Shown here: piece after piece, positions 17,098-28,452 of the stretch
Numbering within the stretch: the stretch's first letter is position 1
Layout of the letters: every line of letters starts with the position of its first letter
DNA from: Sphingomonas sp. Leaf208
GTDB lineage: Bacteria; Pseudomonadota; Alphaproteobacteria; Sphingomonadales; Sphingomonadaceae
Length of the DNA stretch: 64,000 nucleotides
Assembly (NCBI RefSeq): GCF_001421415.1
Contig: NZ_LMKH01000035.1
Coordinates: 245,655-309,654, forward strand
Direction: 5' to 3'
Position numbers and translations under genes: made by a program
Notes under the pieces: model-generated
Seen by the model: the letters and a program-made list of their open reading frames with translations, nothing else
Told to the model about the DNA's origin: nothing
The model's database searches: none

Positions 17098-18072
17098 TCA
17101 CGCGGGCCAGCCATGGTCGCGCGACCAGGCCAGGAACAGGTCCATCCACGGTATCGCCGTGCCGTCGCGGTGCGGGGCAGGCGGGCCATGGCCGCCTTTT
17201 TCGAACACCATCATTTCGGTCGGGATCTTGGCGGCATGCAGAGCTTCGTACAGCAGGATGCTGTTGCGCGCCGGCACTGCTGGATCATCGGCGTTCGCCA
17301 TCACGAAGCTCGGCGGCATGTCGGCCGGAAGGTCGATCTGCGTCGAATAGCGCCGCTGCCAGGCTGGATCGGCGGCGTGTGGCCCCAGCAATTCGCGACG
17401 CGATTGCGCATGCACACCGTCGTCGAGCATCGTCACGACGGGAAAGAACAGCCCGGCGATCACGGGCTTTGCGGACAGGCGGTCGGCCGCGTCGATCGGC
17501 GCGTAGATCGGCGTACCTGACCTGGACGCCAGCCGTGCCGCGAGATGCCCGCCAGCGGAGAAGCCTGTGACGGCAACGCGCGCCGGGTCGACTGTCCAGC
17601 GCGTGCCCGCACCCGCGCGGATCACGCGCATCGCCCGCTGTGCATCCTGCAGTGGCGCATCCGGTCCCGCCGCCCAGCCATCGTGCGGCAGGCGATAGAG
17701 CAGCTCGAACGCGGTGATGCCGCGCGCCGCGAAGTCGCGTGCGATGCCGCCGCCGGTCCGGCCGACCGCTACGCGTGCGTAACCGCCGCCGGGACAGATC
17801 AGCACCGCGGCGCCGTTGGGCTTGGCTGGCCGCACTACCGCCAGCATCGGCGTCGCGACATGCGGCCAGGCGATGTCGTCCGCCGCGCCGGTCGGCGATC
17901 GCTTGACCCACTGGTCGGCAACCGCCGGTGTCGGGCCGCCGGGTGCGGCACTTGGCCAGAGCGCGAACCGCTCCACCGCCAGCGTCGTGTCCTGTGCGAA
18001 AGCGCGGAGCGGCAACAGGCTCGTCAGTCCACTGGCGAGACCACCGGCCAGGATCGTACGTCGCGTGATCAT
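17098..18072 (-). CDS. Exported alpha/beta-hydrolase, probable pectin/xylan acetyl esterase
   Basis: 324-residue alpha/beta-hydrolase fold protein. The oxyanion region CPGGGY (93-98), the nucleophile elbow GFSAGG with Ser172, the acidic residue in NADDPAVP and the C-terminal GHG histidine form a complete catalytic set. A Tat-like signal (ITRRTILAGGLASG) precedes AFAQ. The fold group includes acetyl xylan esterases and other carbohydrate esterases. Here it lies between PL22 and two CE12 esterases, so removal of acetyl groups from pectic oligosaccharides is likely but not proven. ATG 18072 is separated by a single base from the upstream stop (18074-18076). Confidence 0.8.
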   Translation of the reverse strand: MITRRTILAGGLASGLTSLLPLRAFAQDTTLAVERFALWPSAAPGGPTPAVADQWVKRSPTGAADDIAWPHVATPMLAVVRPAKPNGAAVLICPGGGYARVAVGRTGGGIARDFAARGITAFELLYRLPHDGWAAGPDAPLQDAQRAMRVIRAGAGTRWTVDPARVAVTGFSAGGHLAARLASRSGTPIYAPIDAADRLSAKPVIAGLFFPVVTMLDDGVHAQSRRELLGPHAADPAWQRRYSTQIDLPADMPPSFVMANADDPAVPARNSILLYEALHAAKIPTEMMVFEKGGHGPPAPHRDGTAIPWMDLFLAWSRDHGWPA

Positions 18073-18073
18073 C

Positions 18074-19306
18074 TCAGTTTCCGTCCGGTCGGGTGGAATC
18101 ATGCGCCACGCTCGGCGCAAGCCGGAACGTGGCAGGGTCGGGCGGATGGCCTGCGTCGAATGCTGTCAGGTCCGGCTTCAGATGCTCGGCGAGCGGCAGT
18201 TTCGCGGTAGCAATGCCCGCCGCTACCGCCCGCGCGAGCACCCACGCGCCGTAATTGTCGTGATGCGTCGCGTCCTTGCCGCCATCGTTGAACGCGAGCG
18301 GCGCGCGGGCCGGTCCGAGCGCTTCGTAGGAATGGATGCTCGCGGCATTCAGGTCGATCACTGGCACGCGCAATTCCGCGCCGACCGCCTTCACCGCCGC
18401 GGCATACTCCGCGAGGGTCGGGCGGATATTCTCGCCCGCCCACATCCGCCGCTCTGGCGAGGTCACGAGCACAGGGTCGACGCCCCGACGCCGAAACTCC
18501 GCGATCCACGCGCGGAGGTAATCCCGATAGGTCGTCTCGGCAGCGGCGTAGGTCTGCGGCCACTGCGTTTTCTGGTCGTTATGCCCGAACTGGATCAGCG
18601 CCCAGTCGCCCGGCTTCGCGGACTCCAGCACCTTGGCGAAGCGCAATTCGGTCATGAACGACTTCATCGTCTCGCCCGATTCCGCGTGATTGGCGACAGC
18701 GATGTCCGGACGGAAGAATGCGGGGAGCATCTGCCCCCAACTCGCAGCAGGCTCGGCCGGCTGATCGGTGACGGTGGAGTCGCCGAGCAGGAATATCGTC
18801 GGCACCGTGATCGGCTCGATCGTGATCGCAGTCACGCCGGGCTTCGTGCCTAGGATCTCCAGCGACAACCGGTCGTCCCAGCTGAACGAACCGCGCTCGC
18901 GTGACTTGAGCAGCACCGCGGTCCCACCCGGCGCGTTCAGCGGCGGCGGGGTGAGTGCGGCATCACGGACGTTGACGACGAAGCTCTGCGTGAGCGATCG
19001 CCCCGCCGGCACGACGACCGTATCGAGCATCAACCGTCGCGATTCCGCCTTGATACTGGTGTCGGTACGCATCTTGGGCAGGCCGAGCGTCACCGTGACC
19101 CGATAATTACCTGGCGGGACCGCAACCGAGAACAGCGCGGGGTTACCGCCCTCGAAACCGTAGCCGTCCGCATAGACGCGCCCGACCGTCACCGACACGG
19201 CGTCTTTTGGGGCCGCACCACCACCGAACACGAACCGTCGTACCTGCGCTTCCGCTGCGGTACTCGTTAACGTAAGTCCCAGAGCCAGCGCGCCGATCAG
19301 CCGCAC
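18074..19306 (-). CDS. CE12-type rhamnogalacturonan acetylesterase with N-terminal beta domain
   Basis: 410 residues with a Sec signal peptide (1-20). An N-terminal beta-sandwich (about 22-165, containing the galactose-binding-like segment VSVTVGRVYADGYGFEG) is followed by an SGNH/GDSL hydrolase. Block I is LLGDSTVT with Ser177, block III is FGHND with Asn243, and block V is KDATHHD with Asp345 and His348. This two-domain form resembles larger CE12 rhamnogalacturonan acetylesterases, which remove acetyl groups from GalA in RG-I so that lyases can act. Start GTG 19306 lies inside the end of the upstream CE12 gene (10-base overlap), suggesting coupling. It forms a tandem pair with the shorter CE12 enzyme. 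Confidence 0.88.
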   Translation of the reverse strand: MRLIGALALGLTLTSTAAEAQVRRFVFGGGAAPKDAVSVTVGRVYADGYGFEGGNPALFSVAVPPGNYRVTVTLGLPKMRTDTSIKAESRRLMLDTVVVPAGRSLTQSFVVNVRDAALTPPPLNAPGGTAVLLKSRERGSFSWDDRLSLEILGTKPGVTAITIEPITVPTIFLLGDSTVTDQPAEPAASWGQMLPAFFRPDIAVANHAESGETMKSFMTELRFAKVLESAKPGDWALIQFGHNDQKTQWPQTYAAAETTYRDYLRAWIAEFRRRGVDPVLVTSPERRMWAGENIRPTLAEYAAAVKAVGAELRVPVIDLNAASIHSYEALGPARAPLAFNDGGKDATHHDNYGAWVLARAVAAGIATAKLPLAEHLKPDLTAFDAGHPPDPATFRLAPSVAHDSTRPDGN

Positions 19307-20088
19307 GACGGGCCACCCGCCGGCGTCGCGCGTGTCAGGGCGGGAGTGCCAGGCGTCACGTACCGCGCGATCGGCAGCTTCAGACGGTGGAGCCCGGTCG
19401 CCACCAGATCGGCAACCCGCCGCGCGCCGATCTCGCTGAAATGCGTGTCGTCGGCGACGCCGGTGGGATAGCCGGGCGCTCCTGCTGCGCCGGTGTAATG
19501 CAAATAATAGCCCTTCGCCGCGTCGGCCCCGGCCGCCTGCACCCAGGCCTGTGACGTCTTGCCGAGATCAATCAGCGGCGTCCGCGTCTCATGCGCCACC
19601 TGTCGCGCCGCGTCGGCATAGGTCGGAAAGCTCGGCTGCTCGACCCCGTCCTTGAAATCGCGTCGCGCGACCGGAGTCAGGATCACCACCTTCGCACCCG
19701 CATGGCTGGCGACGTCGAGAAAGCGGCGGAGGTTCGCGCGATACTGCTCGATAGTCGTGAAGCGCTCGGGCTTGTCGACACTCGCATCGTTGTGACCGAA
19801 CTGGATCAGCAGCGTGTCGCCTTTCCGCAGGTCCGCGGCGATCTTGTCGAGCCGGCCCTCGCGGATGAAGCTGTTGGTGCTGCGCCCACCGATCGCGCGG
19901 TTCTCGATGCTGACGTTTGGCGTCACGGCGCATCGCAGCATCGTGCCCCAACCCGACTGCGGATAGCGATCCGCCTTGTAGTCCTGTGCGGTCGAGTCGC
20001 TGGCGATGAAGATCCGCATCGGGGCAGGGGCGGCTCCGCCCAATGCAGGCGTAACCAGAGCGATGGCTATCAACAGGCCGTTCTTCAC
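19297..20088 (-). CDS. CE12 rhamnogalacturonan acetylesterase (RhgT/YesT-like)
   Basis: 263-residue single-domain SGNH esterase. Block I is ASDSTAQDY with Ser32, block II includes GGRSTNSF, block III is FGHND, and block V is DDTHFSEIGA; the segment PQSGWGTML is typical of CE12. Start choice: GTG 20088 is preferred, with GGGAGAG at the right spacing, giving a clean Sec signal (KNGLLIAIALVTPALGGA). An ATG at 20118 would add an arginine-rich head. It overlaps the next esterase gene by 10 bases and is divergent from the DUF6250-like gene. Confidence 0.88.
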   Translation of the reverse strand: MKNGLLIAIALVTPALGGAAPAPMRIFIASDSTAQDYKADRYPQSGWGTMLRCAVTPNVSIENRAIGGRSTNSFIREGRLDKIAADLRKGDTLLIQFGHNDASVDKPERFTTIEQYRANLRRFLDVASHAGAKVVILTPVARRDFKDGVEQPSFPTYADAARQVAHETRTPLIDLGKTSQAWVQAAGADAAKGYYLHYTGAAGAPGYPTGVADDTHFSEIGARRVADLVATGLHRLKLPIARYVTPGTPALTRATPAGGPSCG

Positions 20089-20269
20089 CCACACTCTCCC
20101 GCGTCTTCTTTCCCGCATGATGCGACGCCGTTCCGGAAAGAGCAACCGGCATCTCGATGAAATAACCATCATGTGGAATGCCTAACTAATATTCGGCACG
20201 AACTTGGCGGCGGCGATTTCGCGGCCTATGCAATGGCGGAGCGCGATGACAGCGCATGGGGAGGGCAGC

Positions 20270-20929
20270 ATGCGCTTGAATGCACGGCTTCACATCGTAG
20301 CGGGTATCCTCGCCAGCGTGCCGTCGATGTCGATCGCCCGCCAGCCGCTCGCCGATTGGGTCGTCGAAGCCGAGGATCCCGCGGCGCGAGTCACCGAACG
20401 CGGCGGAATCATCGATATCGATACCGCGAAGGGCCTGACGCTATGGTGGCGTAAGCCGGTCGCAGGACCGGTCGTCATTCGGTTCGAAGCGTTGGCGGTA
20501 TCGCAGGGTGGCGCAAACGACACGGTCAGCGATCTCAACGCGTTCTGGATGGCCCGTGAAGACGACGGCAGTTCCGTTCTCGTCCACCGCCGCCGCGGTG
20601 CCTTCGCGGACTATGACAGCCTGCGCACCTATTATGTCGGCATCGGCGGCAACCGGAACACGACGACCCGCTTCCGCCGCTATGTCGGCCGCACCGGCGA
20701 TCGCCCGCTGCTGCCCCAGCACGACAGGCGCGATGCCGCCGACATGCTTCAGCCCAATCGCTGGACGACGATCCGGCTGATCGCGGACGGGCGGACGGTG
20801 GCGGTCGAGCGCGACGGGCGGCGGGTGTTCACGCTCGACGATCCCGCACCCTATGCGTCCGGCCAGTTCGGGCTGCGGACCACGTGGAGCCACCTGCGCA
20901 TCCGCCACCTGTCGATCACGCGCCGCTGA
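20270..20929 (+). CDS. Exported DUF6250-like protein of the pectin locus
   Basis: 219 residues with a signal peptide (RLNARLHIVAGILASVPSM up to about residue 25). The mature part looks like a single beta-sandwich of concanavalin/glycosidase type: LADWVVEAEDP, then WARE-like strands, YYVGIGGNRNTTTRFRRY, RWTTIRLIADGRTVAVERDGRRVF and FGLRTTWSHLRIRHLSI. I place it with the DUF6250 family found near rhamnogalacturonan enzymes, on pattern memory only. Its activity is unknown to me; glycan binding or hydrolysis would fit. ATG 20270 has GGGAGGG upstream. The downstream lyase follows with 11 bases between stop and chosen start. Confidence 0.65.
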   Translation: MRLNARLHIVAGILASVPSMSIARQPLADWVVEAEDPAARVTERGGIIDIDTAKGLTLWWRKPVAGPVVIRFEALAVSQGGANDTVSDLNAFWMAREDDGSSVLVHRRRGAFADYDSLRTYYVGIGGNRNTTTRFRRYVGRTGDRPLLPQHDRRDAADMLQPNRWTTIRLIADGRTVAVERDGRRVFTLDDPAPYASGQFGLRTTWSHLRIRHLSITRR

Positions 20930-20940
20930 TGGAGACGATC

Positions 20941-23667
20941 ATGACCCCAATGAACCCTACGCGGCGCGATACGCTGAAGGTCGCACTGCTTGGCGGTGCG
21001 ACCGCGTTGCTGCCGGTCCGGCTCGATGCCGCGCCTGTGCCTGCGTTCCAGTCTGCCGCGATCCGCTGGATCGACGGGGCAGCGCCGACGATGCACATGG
21101 GGCAGACGTTCGGCGTCGCGTGGCCGCGCGGCGTGCTTAAGCGCAACACCGCGCTCGCGGTTCGCACCGCCAATGGTGCCGACATACCCGCGCAGACCTG
21201 GACCACCGCGACCTGGCCCGACGGTTCGATCAAGTCGACCGCCCACGCGATACCCGCCGATGTCGCGCCCGCTGGCCTGATCGTCACGCGCGGTCGGGCG
21301 ACGGCACCAGCGCGCGCGGTGAAGGTCACCGAAACCACCGATGCGGTGGTCATCGACGTCGGCGACCTGCGCTGGGAGATCGGTCGCACCGGCCCCGCAT
21401 TGGTCCGCTCGGCCAGTCAGTCCGGGCGGCTCGTACTCGGCGCGGTTTCTCTCGTTGGTTCGGTAAAGTCCGACCCGCTCCACGGCGAACCCATGTCGTT
21501 CGCCGGCGAGATCGAAAAGGTCACCATCGAGCAACGCGGACCCGTCCGCGCGGTCGTCAAGATCGAGGGACGGCACGCGATGGCCGATCGTCGCTGGCTC
21601 CCCTTTACGGTGCGGCTCTATGCCTATGCCGGATCGGCGGCGTTGCGGATCGTCCACAGCTTCGTGTTCGACGGCAATGCGGGGCACGACTTTCTTGCGA
21701 GCCTGGGCGTGCAGGCGTCCGTGCCGATGCGTGGCGCACTCCACGATCGCCACGTCCGCATCGCCGCCGACGGCCAGATGTTCGCCGAGGGTGTCCGACC
21801 GCTTACCGGCCTGCGTCGCGACCCCGGCCGAGCGTTTCGCGGGGCGCAGGTCGCCGGCCGCGCGACCCCGCCGCTGGCAACGATGGCGCCAGCGGTGCGC
21901 GACACGCTCGAGCGAATCCCCGCCTGGGGTGACTTCCGGCTTGAACAGCCCAACGCCAATGGCTGGCAACTGACTAAGCGGACCGCGCCCGGCCAGGGCT
22001 GGATCGACGCGGACGAAGGTCGCCGCGCGCCTGGGCTCGCCTATGTTGGCGGTCCGAATGGCGGCGTCGCGCTCGGCCAGCGCTATTTTTGGCAGCGGCA
22101 CCCGACTGCGCTCCACATCGACGGCGCGGATGGCGACGCGGCACGGTTGACCGCGTGGCTCTGGTCGCCCGAGGCGCCCGCGATGGACCTGCGGCCCTAT
22201 CACGGTGCGATGGGGATGGGGGGATTTGCCGCGCAGAACGAGGGGCTGTCCGTCACCTATGAGGATTACGAGCCTGGCTGGGACGACGCATCCGGCATCG
22301 CGCGGACCAGTGAACTGACGCTCTGGGCGTTGCCTGCAACGCCCGACACCGTGACGCTCGCGCAGATGGCGAAGGCTCAAGCGACACCGCCGCAATTGAT
22401 GGCGAGCCCCGAGCATCTCCACGCCGCGCACGTGTTCGGCGATTGGAGCCTGCCCGATCGCTCGACGCCGAACCGCACCGCGATCGAGAACCAGCTCGAC
22501 AATTTGATCGACTTCTACGCGGGCGAGGTCGACCGCCGGTCCTGGTACGGGTTCTGGAACCACGGCGACATCATGCACACCTATGACAGCGACCGGCATC
22601 GCTGGCGCTACGATATCGGCGGGTTCGCGTGGGATAACAGCGAACTCTCGCCCGATCTCTGGCTCTGGTATTCGGTCCTGCGCACCGGCAACGCGCAGGC
22701 GTTCCGCTTTGCCGAAGCGATGACTCGCCATACCGGCGAAGTCGACGTCTATCATGGCGGGCGTTTCGCCGGCATGGGTACGCGCCACGGTGTCCAGCAC
22801 TGGAGCGACAGCTCCAAACAGCCACGCGTCAGCAACGCCAGCTATCGCCGCATCTTCTATTACCTGACCGCGGACGAGCGCGTCGGCGACCTGATGCGCG
22901 ACCTGCTCACCTCCGACCAGACGCTCCAGCAGGTCGAGATTGGGCGGAAGGTACCGGGGGCGGAGAAGCCGGTATTGCCGACGGGAACGATCGAGATGAC
23001 CTTCGGCACGACCTGGTGCCCGCTCGCTGCGGCGTGGCTGACCGAATGGGAGCGGACCGGCGACTCTCGCTGGCGCGACCGGATCGTCGCCGGCCTCGAC
23101 AGCATCGGCCGCCTGCCGCACGGCTGGATGACCGGTAGCGCGCCGTTCGATCTCGCCTCGGGCCGGTTCATTGACCAGAATCGCGGTATCCGGCTCTCGC
23201 ATCTCAACGCGGTATTCGGCGCTGTCGAGGTAAGTTCCGAACTTATCCGCCTGCTCGATGTGCCGCGCTATCGGACCGCCTGGCTCGACTATTGCCGCTG
23301 GTACAACGCGCCCCAAGCCGACTATCTGGCAAAGTTCGGCGCACCGTTTGGCCCGCGCAACTTACGCGAGGCGCATTCCCGGCTGACTGCGTATGTCGCG
23401 CACGAAACGCAGGATATGACGCTCGCGGCACGGGCGGCGGGAGAGTTCCTGTCCGGCGATGCGGGGCTTGGCACATGGCCGACGGATCCACGGCATACCG
23501 AGGGTCACGTCACCGAATGGCCCGGTGTCTCGACCAATGCGTCCGCGCAATGGGGTCTTGCCGCGATCCAGTGTCTGGCGTTGATCCCCGAGGCGCTCGA
23601 CCGCGCGACCATCCAATCGCCGGCGGCGTTGGGTGAACGCCGCGTTGGCGACGTTGGCCGCGACTGA
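20941..23667 (+). CDS. PL26-like exo-rhamnogalacturonan lyase (PcRGLX/YetA family)
   Basis: 908-residue protein resembling the PcRGLX/YetA family, whose fungal member is an exo-acting unsaturated rhamnogalacturonan lyase (PL26). N-terminal beta-rich domain with [10 protein letters not shown] and [11 protein letters not shown], a middle domain, then an (alpha/alpha) toroid with [32 protein letters not shown] and HGVQHWSD, which contain candidate catalytic His and Tyr residues. A Tat-type signal ([15 protein letters not shown]) is present. ATG 20941 has GGAG seven bases upstream; an ATG at 20929 overlapping the previous stop is the alternative. Final positioning in PL26 rather than a related YetA subgroup needs a profile search. 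Confidence 0.82.
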   Translation: MTPMNPTRRDTLKVALLGGATALLPVRLDAAPVPAFQSAAIRWIDGAAPTMHMGQTFGVAWPRGVLKRNTALAVRTANGADIPAQTWTTATWPDGSIKSTAHAIPADVAPAGLIVTRGRATAPARAVKVTETTDAVVIDVGDLRWEIGRTGPALVRSASQSGRLVLGAVSLVGSVKSDPLHGEPMSFAGEIEKVTIEQRGPVRAVVKIEGRHAMADRRWLPFTVRLYAYAGSAALRIVHSFVFDGNAGHDFLASLGVQASVPMRGALHDRHVRIAADGQMFAEGVRPLTGLRRDPGRAFRGAQVAGRATPPLATMAPAVRDTLERIPAWGDFRLEQPNANGWQLTKRTAPGQGWIDADEGRRAPGLAYVGGPNGGVALGQRYFWQRHPTALHIDGADGDAARLTAWLWSPEAPAMDLRPYHGAMGMGGFAAQNEGLSVTYEDYEPGWDDASGIARTSELTLWALPATPDTVTLAQMAKAQATPPQLMASPEHLHAAHVFGDWSLPDRSTPNRTAIENQLDNLIDFYAGEVDRRSWYGFWNHGDIMHTYDSDRHRWRYDIGGFAWDNSELSPDLWLWYSVLRTGNAQAFRFAEAMTRHTGEVDVYHGGRFAGMGTRHGVQHWSDSSKQPRVSNASYRRIFYYLTADERVGDLMRDLLTSDQTLQQVEIGRKVPGAEKPVLPTGTIEMTFGTTWCPLAAAWLTEWERTGDSRWRDRIVAGLDSIGRLPHGWMTGSAPFDLASGRFIDQNRGIRLSHLNAVFGAVEVSSELIRLLDVPRYRTAWLDYCRWYNAPQADYLAKFGAPFGPRNLREAHSRLTAYVAHETQDMTLAARAAGEFLSGDAGLGTWPTDPRHTEGHVTEWPGVSTNASAQWGLAAIQCLALIPEALDRATIQSPAALGERRVGDVGRD

Positions 23668-23777
23668 TTTATAAATCCCGTATTGTGGTCACTTGCGCCA
23701 AAATATGCGGAGCGGTATCGGTTCTATCAACTGAGGTGTCGCTTCCGGCATCCATCTCTCGGCCATCGGAGTCCCGC

Positions 23778-24620
23778 ATGTACGACCGCACCTACTACGC
23801 CACGCATCCCGACATGATGGAGTGCGTCTCCAACGACGAACTGCGCGACCGGTACCTGATCCAGGACCTGTTCCGCGACGGCGAATGCGTGCTCAACTAC
23901 ACCCATGCCGAGCGTTTCGTGATCGGCGGGGTCGCCGTCGCCAGCGGCTCGGTGAAGCTGCCTGATCAGGTCGAGCCGGCATCGGCGGCAGGTCACCCGT
24001 TCCTCGAACGCCGCGAACTCGCGGTCGTCAACGTCGGCAAGGTCACGGGCACCGTCACGGTCGACGGCGAGACGTTCACGCTCGGCAACAAGGATTGCCT
24101 GTACGTGACGATGGGCGCGAAGGACGTACAGTTCTCCGGCGACGGGGCGCGCCTTTATCTGGCATCGTGCCCGGCGCACAAGGCGTTCACGACGCGGGTG
24201 ATCTCGGTCGGCGATGCGACCACGCTGGAGCGCGGCAGCCTCGAGGACTCGAACGAGCGCACGATCTACCAGATGGTCATCCCCGGCATCTGCGACAGCG
24301 CGCAGCTCGTCATGGGACTGACGGTGCTGAAGCCCGGCTCGGTCTGGAACACGATGCCGCCGCACATCCACGAGCGTCGCAGCGAGATCTATTTCTACTT
24401 CGAGCTCGATGATCTCGAGAAGGATCGCGTGTTCCACTACATGGGCGAAGGCGAGGCCACGCGCCACATCGTCATGGCGAACGAGGAAGCGGTGATCAGC
24501 CCGCCCTGGTCGATCCACATGGGTTCGGGCACGAAGGCTTACGCGTTCATCTGGGCGATGGCGGGTGAGAACCAGGATTATACCGACATGAACGTGCTGG
24601 ATATCTGCCAACTGGCGTAA
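23778..24620 (+). CDS. kduI: 5-keto-4-deoxyuronate isomerase
   Basis: 280-residue KduI, converting 5-keto-4-deoxyuronate (4-deoxy-L-threo-5-hexosulose uronate) to 3-deoxy-D-glycero-2,5-hexodiulosonate. Length and start ([12 protein letters not shown]) fit the family. The C-terminal cupin metal site is visible in [18 protein letters not shown] and in [12 protein letters not shown]. Cytoplasmic. ATG 23778 has GGAG upstream. It is followed by kduD after a 119-base gap that contains a palindromic repeat, so the two may still form an operon. Substrate comes from GH105 and PL22 in this locus. Confidence 0.96.
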   Translation: MYDRTYYATHPDMMECVSNDELRDRYLIQDLFRDGECVLNYTHAERFVIGGVAVASGSVKLPDQVEPASAAGHPFLERRELAVVNVGKVTGTVTVDGETFTLGNKDCLYVTMGAKDVQFSGDGARLYLASCPAHKAFTTRVISVGDATTLERGSLEDSNERTIYQMVIPGICDSAQLVMGLTVLKPGSVWNTMPPHIHERRSEIYFYFELDDLEKDRVFHYMGEGEATRHIVMANEEAVISPPWSIHMGSGTKAYAFIWAMAGENQDYTDMNVLDICQLA

Positions 24621-24628
24621 CTTCTGCT

Positions 24629-24724
24629 CCCCTCCCGTTAACGGGAGGGGTCGGGGGGAGGGCGTGTCCACGAGCGTTGGTCCGCATTTCCCCTCCCCCT
24701 AGCCCCTCCCGCAGGCAGGAGGGG
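24629..24724. repeat. GC-rich palindromic intergenic repeat pair
   Basis: A perfect 22-bp palindrome (24629-24650: CCCCTCCCG, TTAA, CGGGAGGGG) and a second hairpin (24703-24724: CCCCTCCCGC, AGG, CAGGAGGGG, one mismatch) face each other. The G-rich flank of the first (to about 24661) is nearly complementary to the C-rich flank of the second (from about 24688), so the whole unit can fold as one long structure. It looks like a mobile REP-type element inserted between kduI and kduD. It may stabilise or attenuate the transcript. Confidence 0.8.
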
Positions 24725-24739
24725 AACGAGAGAGAAAGC

Positions 24740-25495
24740 ATGACAAATCCCTTCGATCTCACCGGCAAGGTCGCCATCGTCACCGGCGCCAACACCGGCA
24801 TAGGCCAGGCGATCGCACTCGCGCTCGCGACCGCCGGCGCGGACGTGGCCTGTGTCGGCCGCACGCCTGCCGAGGATACCGTCACGCAGATCCGCGCGCT
24901 TGGCCGGAAAGCGGAGATCGTGTCTGCCGACTTGTCGACGATCGAACCGGTCCAGCGCGTCGTCGACGAGACGGTGGCCAAGCTCGGCGGTCTCGACATC
25001 CTGATCAACAACGCCGGCATCATCCGCCGCGCCGACGCGGTCGATTTCACCGAAGCGGACTGGGACGCGGTGATCGACACCAACCTCAAGTCGGTGTTCT
25101 TCCTGTGCCAGGCCGCCGGCCGTCACATGATCGTGCAAGGCTCGGGCAAGATCGTCAACATCGCTTCGATGCTGACGTTCCAAGGCGGCATTCGCGTGCC
25201 GAGCTATACTGCATCGAAGTCGGGGATCGGTGGCCTTACGAAGCTGCTCGCGAACGAATGGGCGGCCAAGGGCATCAACGTCAATGCGATCGCACCGGGA
25301 TACATCGCGACGAACAACACCGCCGCGCTACAGGCGGACGAGACCCGCAACCGCTCGATTCTCGACCGCATCCCGGCAGGGAAATGGGGCGACGCGAGCG
25401 ATCTCGGCGGTGCGGCGGTGTTCCTGTCGTCGGCAGCAGCCAACTACGTCCAGGGCCACATCCTTGCCGTCGATGGCGGCTGGCTCGCACGGTGA
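24740..25495 (+). CDS. kduD: 2-dehydro-3-deoxy-D-gluconate 5-dehydrogenase
   Basis: 251-residue SDR enzyme with TGANTGIG near the N-terminus, INNAGIIRRADA, ASMLTFQGGIRVPSYTASKSG with the catalytic Tyr and Lys, and NAIAPGYIATNNT. These fit KduD, which reduces 3-deoxy-D-glycero-2,5-hexodiulosonate (the KduI product) to 2-keto-3-deoxygluconate. ATG 24740 lies behind a purine-rich GAGAGAGAAAG site. The kinase and aldolase (KdgK, KdgA) needed to finish the route are not in the window. Confidence 0.93.
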   Translation: MTNPFDLTGKVAIVTGANTGIGQAIALALATAGADVACVGRTPAEDTVTQIRALGRKAEIVSADLSTIEPVQRVVDETVAKLGGLDILINNAGIIRRADAVDFTEADWDAVIDTNLKSVFFLCQAAGRHMIVQGSGKIVNIASMLTFQGGIRVPSYTASKSGIGGLTKLLANEWAAKGINVNAIAPGYIATNNTAALQADETRNRSILDRIPAGKWGDASDLGGAAVFLSSAAANYVQGHILAVDGGWLAR

Positions 25496-25959
25496 TCCTC
25501 ACGTCATCGTAGAGAGTTGCGAGACGTTAGGGTTCCGTCTCCTCCCGAGCCTTTGCCGAGAACTATAAAATTTAGCGCAAAATTGCTCATACGAACTGCG
25601 CCGTGAGCTAAGGCATCTGCGTAACTTTGGTTGGGTCGATGAGCATCGCCAGGAACCTGTCGAAATCGGCCTCTCTGGCTGGTCCTGTCACGATCACGCG
25701 ATGCGTCTGTCTACCGCCGAAACGGGTGACTTTGGGCGTTCCTGAAGTGGCGTGACGAATGCGATCATCTTCGCGAAGATCTGATAACCGGCGCTTTCGC
25801 AGACCGTCTCGCATACGTGTGTAGCGCAATGGCCCCAGACGACGAGCGAGGGCGGGTACCGTGTAATTGCCTATGAACTACATAGGCCAGTCATAGCTAA
25901 GCCGTGGTGTTCCGGAACATTGTCCGACCCACCACGGCTTATATTCATGTCACCGAAGT
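25496..25959. other. Gene-poor spacer between kduD and katG
   Basis: 464 bases, less GC-rich in places. A minus-strand open frame of 73 codons (25608-25829, ending PTKVTQMP) has no recognisable domain; it could be a gene remnant but I cannot support it as a gene. A hairpin at 25897-25940 is listed separately. Nothing else was identified. Confidence 0.5.
25897..25940 (-). terminator. Hairpin downstream of katG
   Basis: A perfect 12-bp inverted repeat (TAAGCCGTGGTG at 25897-25908, complement at 25929-25940) with a 20-base loop starts 20 bases below the katG stop. The tail on the minus strand is only weakly T-rich, so it may act as a transcript-end stabiliser or an imperfect intrinsic terminator. 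Confidence 0.6.
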
Positions 25960-28185
<2,226 letters not shown>

Positions 28186-28452
28186 GTCGGCGTCCTCTCT
28201 CAATCAGTGTTACCTGCGTGATCGGAAGATGCAGGATATGACCGACATTTGTCCAATCGATTATTCGGATACGATTGATGACAGCAGTCGATCACCAACG
28301 CTGGCCGAGTGTCGCGTTGCGGAGCGCAGGGGAGCCGTGTGTCTGCCACGGGCTTCGAAACGCTAACCCCTTAGAAAGCAGCAAGATTGCGTTGTCCCGG
28401 TTGGTCGCTGCGCTTAGACGCGTTGGCTGGCTTATCTGACCCCGGGGGAAAT
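28186..28452. promoter_or_regulatory. Divergent upstream region, katG / permease
   Basis: 267 bases between two divergent genes. The half next to katG is AT-richer and contains a CAATCG-N12-CGATTG inverted repeat (28254-28277). It is a plausible promoter area for both genes; no specific regulator site is recognised. Confidence 0.4.

Noticed and set aside
20851..23316. Long minus-strand open frame (about 820 codons) opposite the PL26-like gene
   Set aside because: No recognisable domain and low-complexity composition; the plus strand encodes a conserved family with a signal peptide and ribosome site.
25608..25829. Minus-strand 73-codon frame between kduD and katG
   Set aside because: Too short and without similarity or ribosome site; kept only as a note in the spacer entry.
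28254..28277. CAATCG-N12-CGATTG as an OxyR site for katG
   Set aside because: Spacing and sequence do not fit the ATAG/CTAT pattern of OxyR sites; 6-bp arms are expected by chance.
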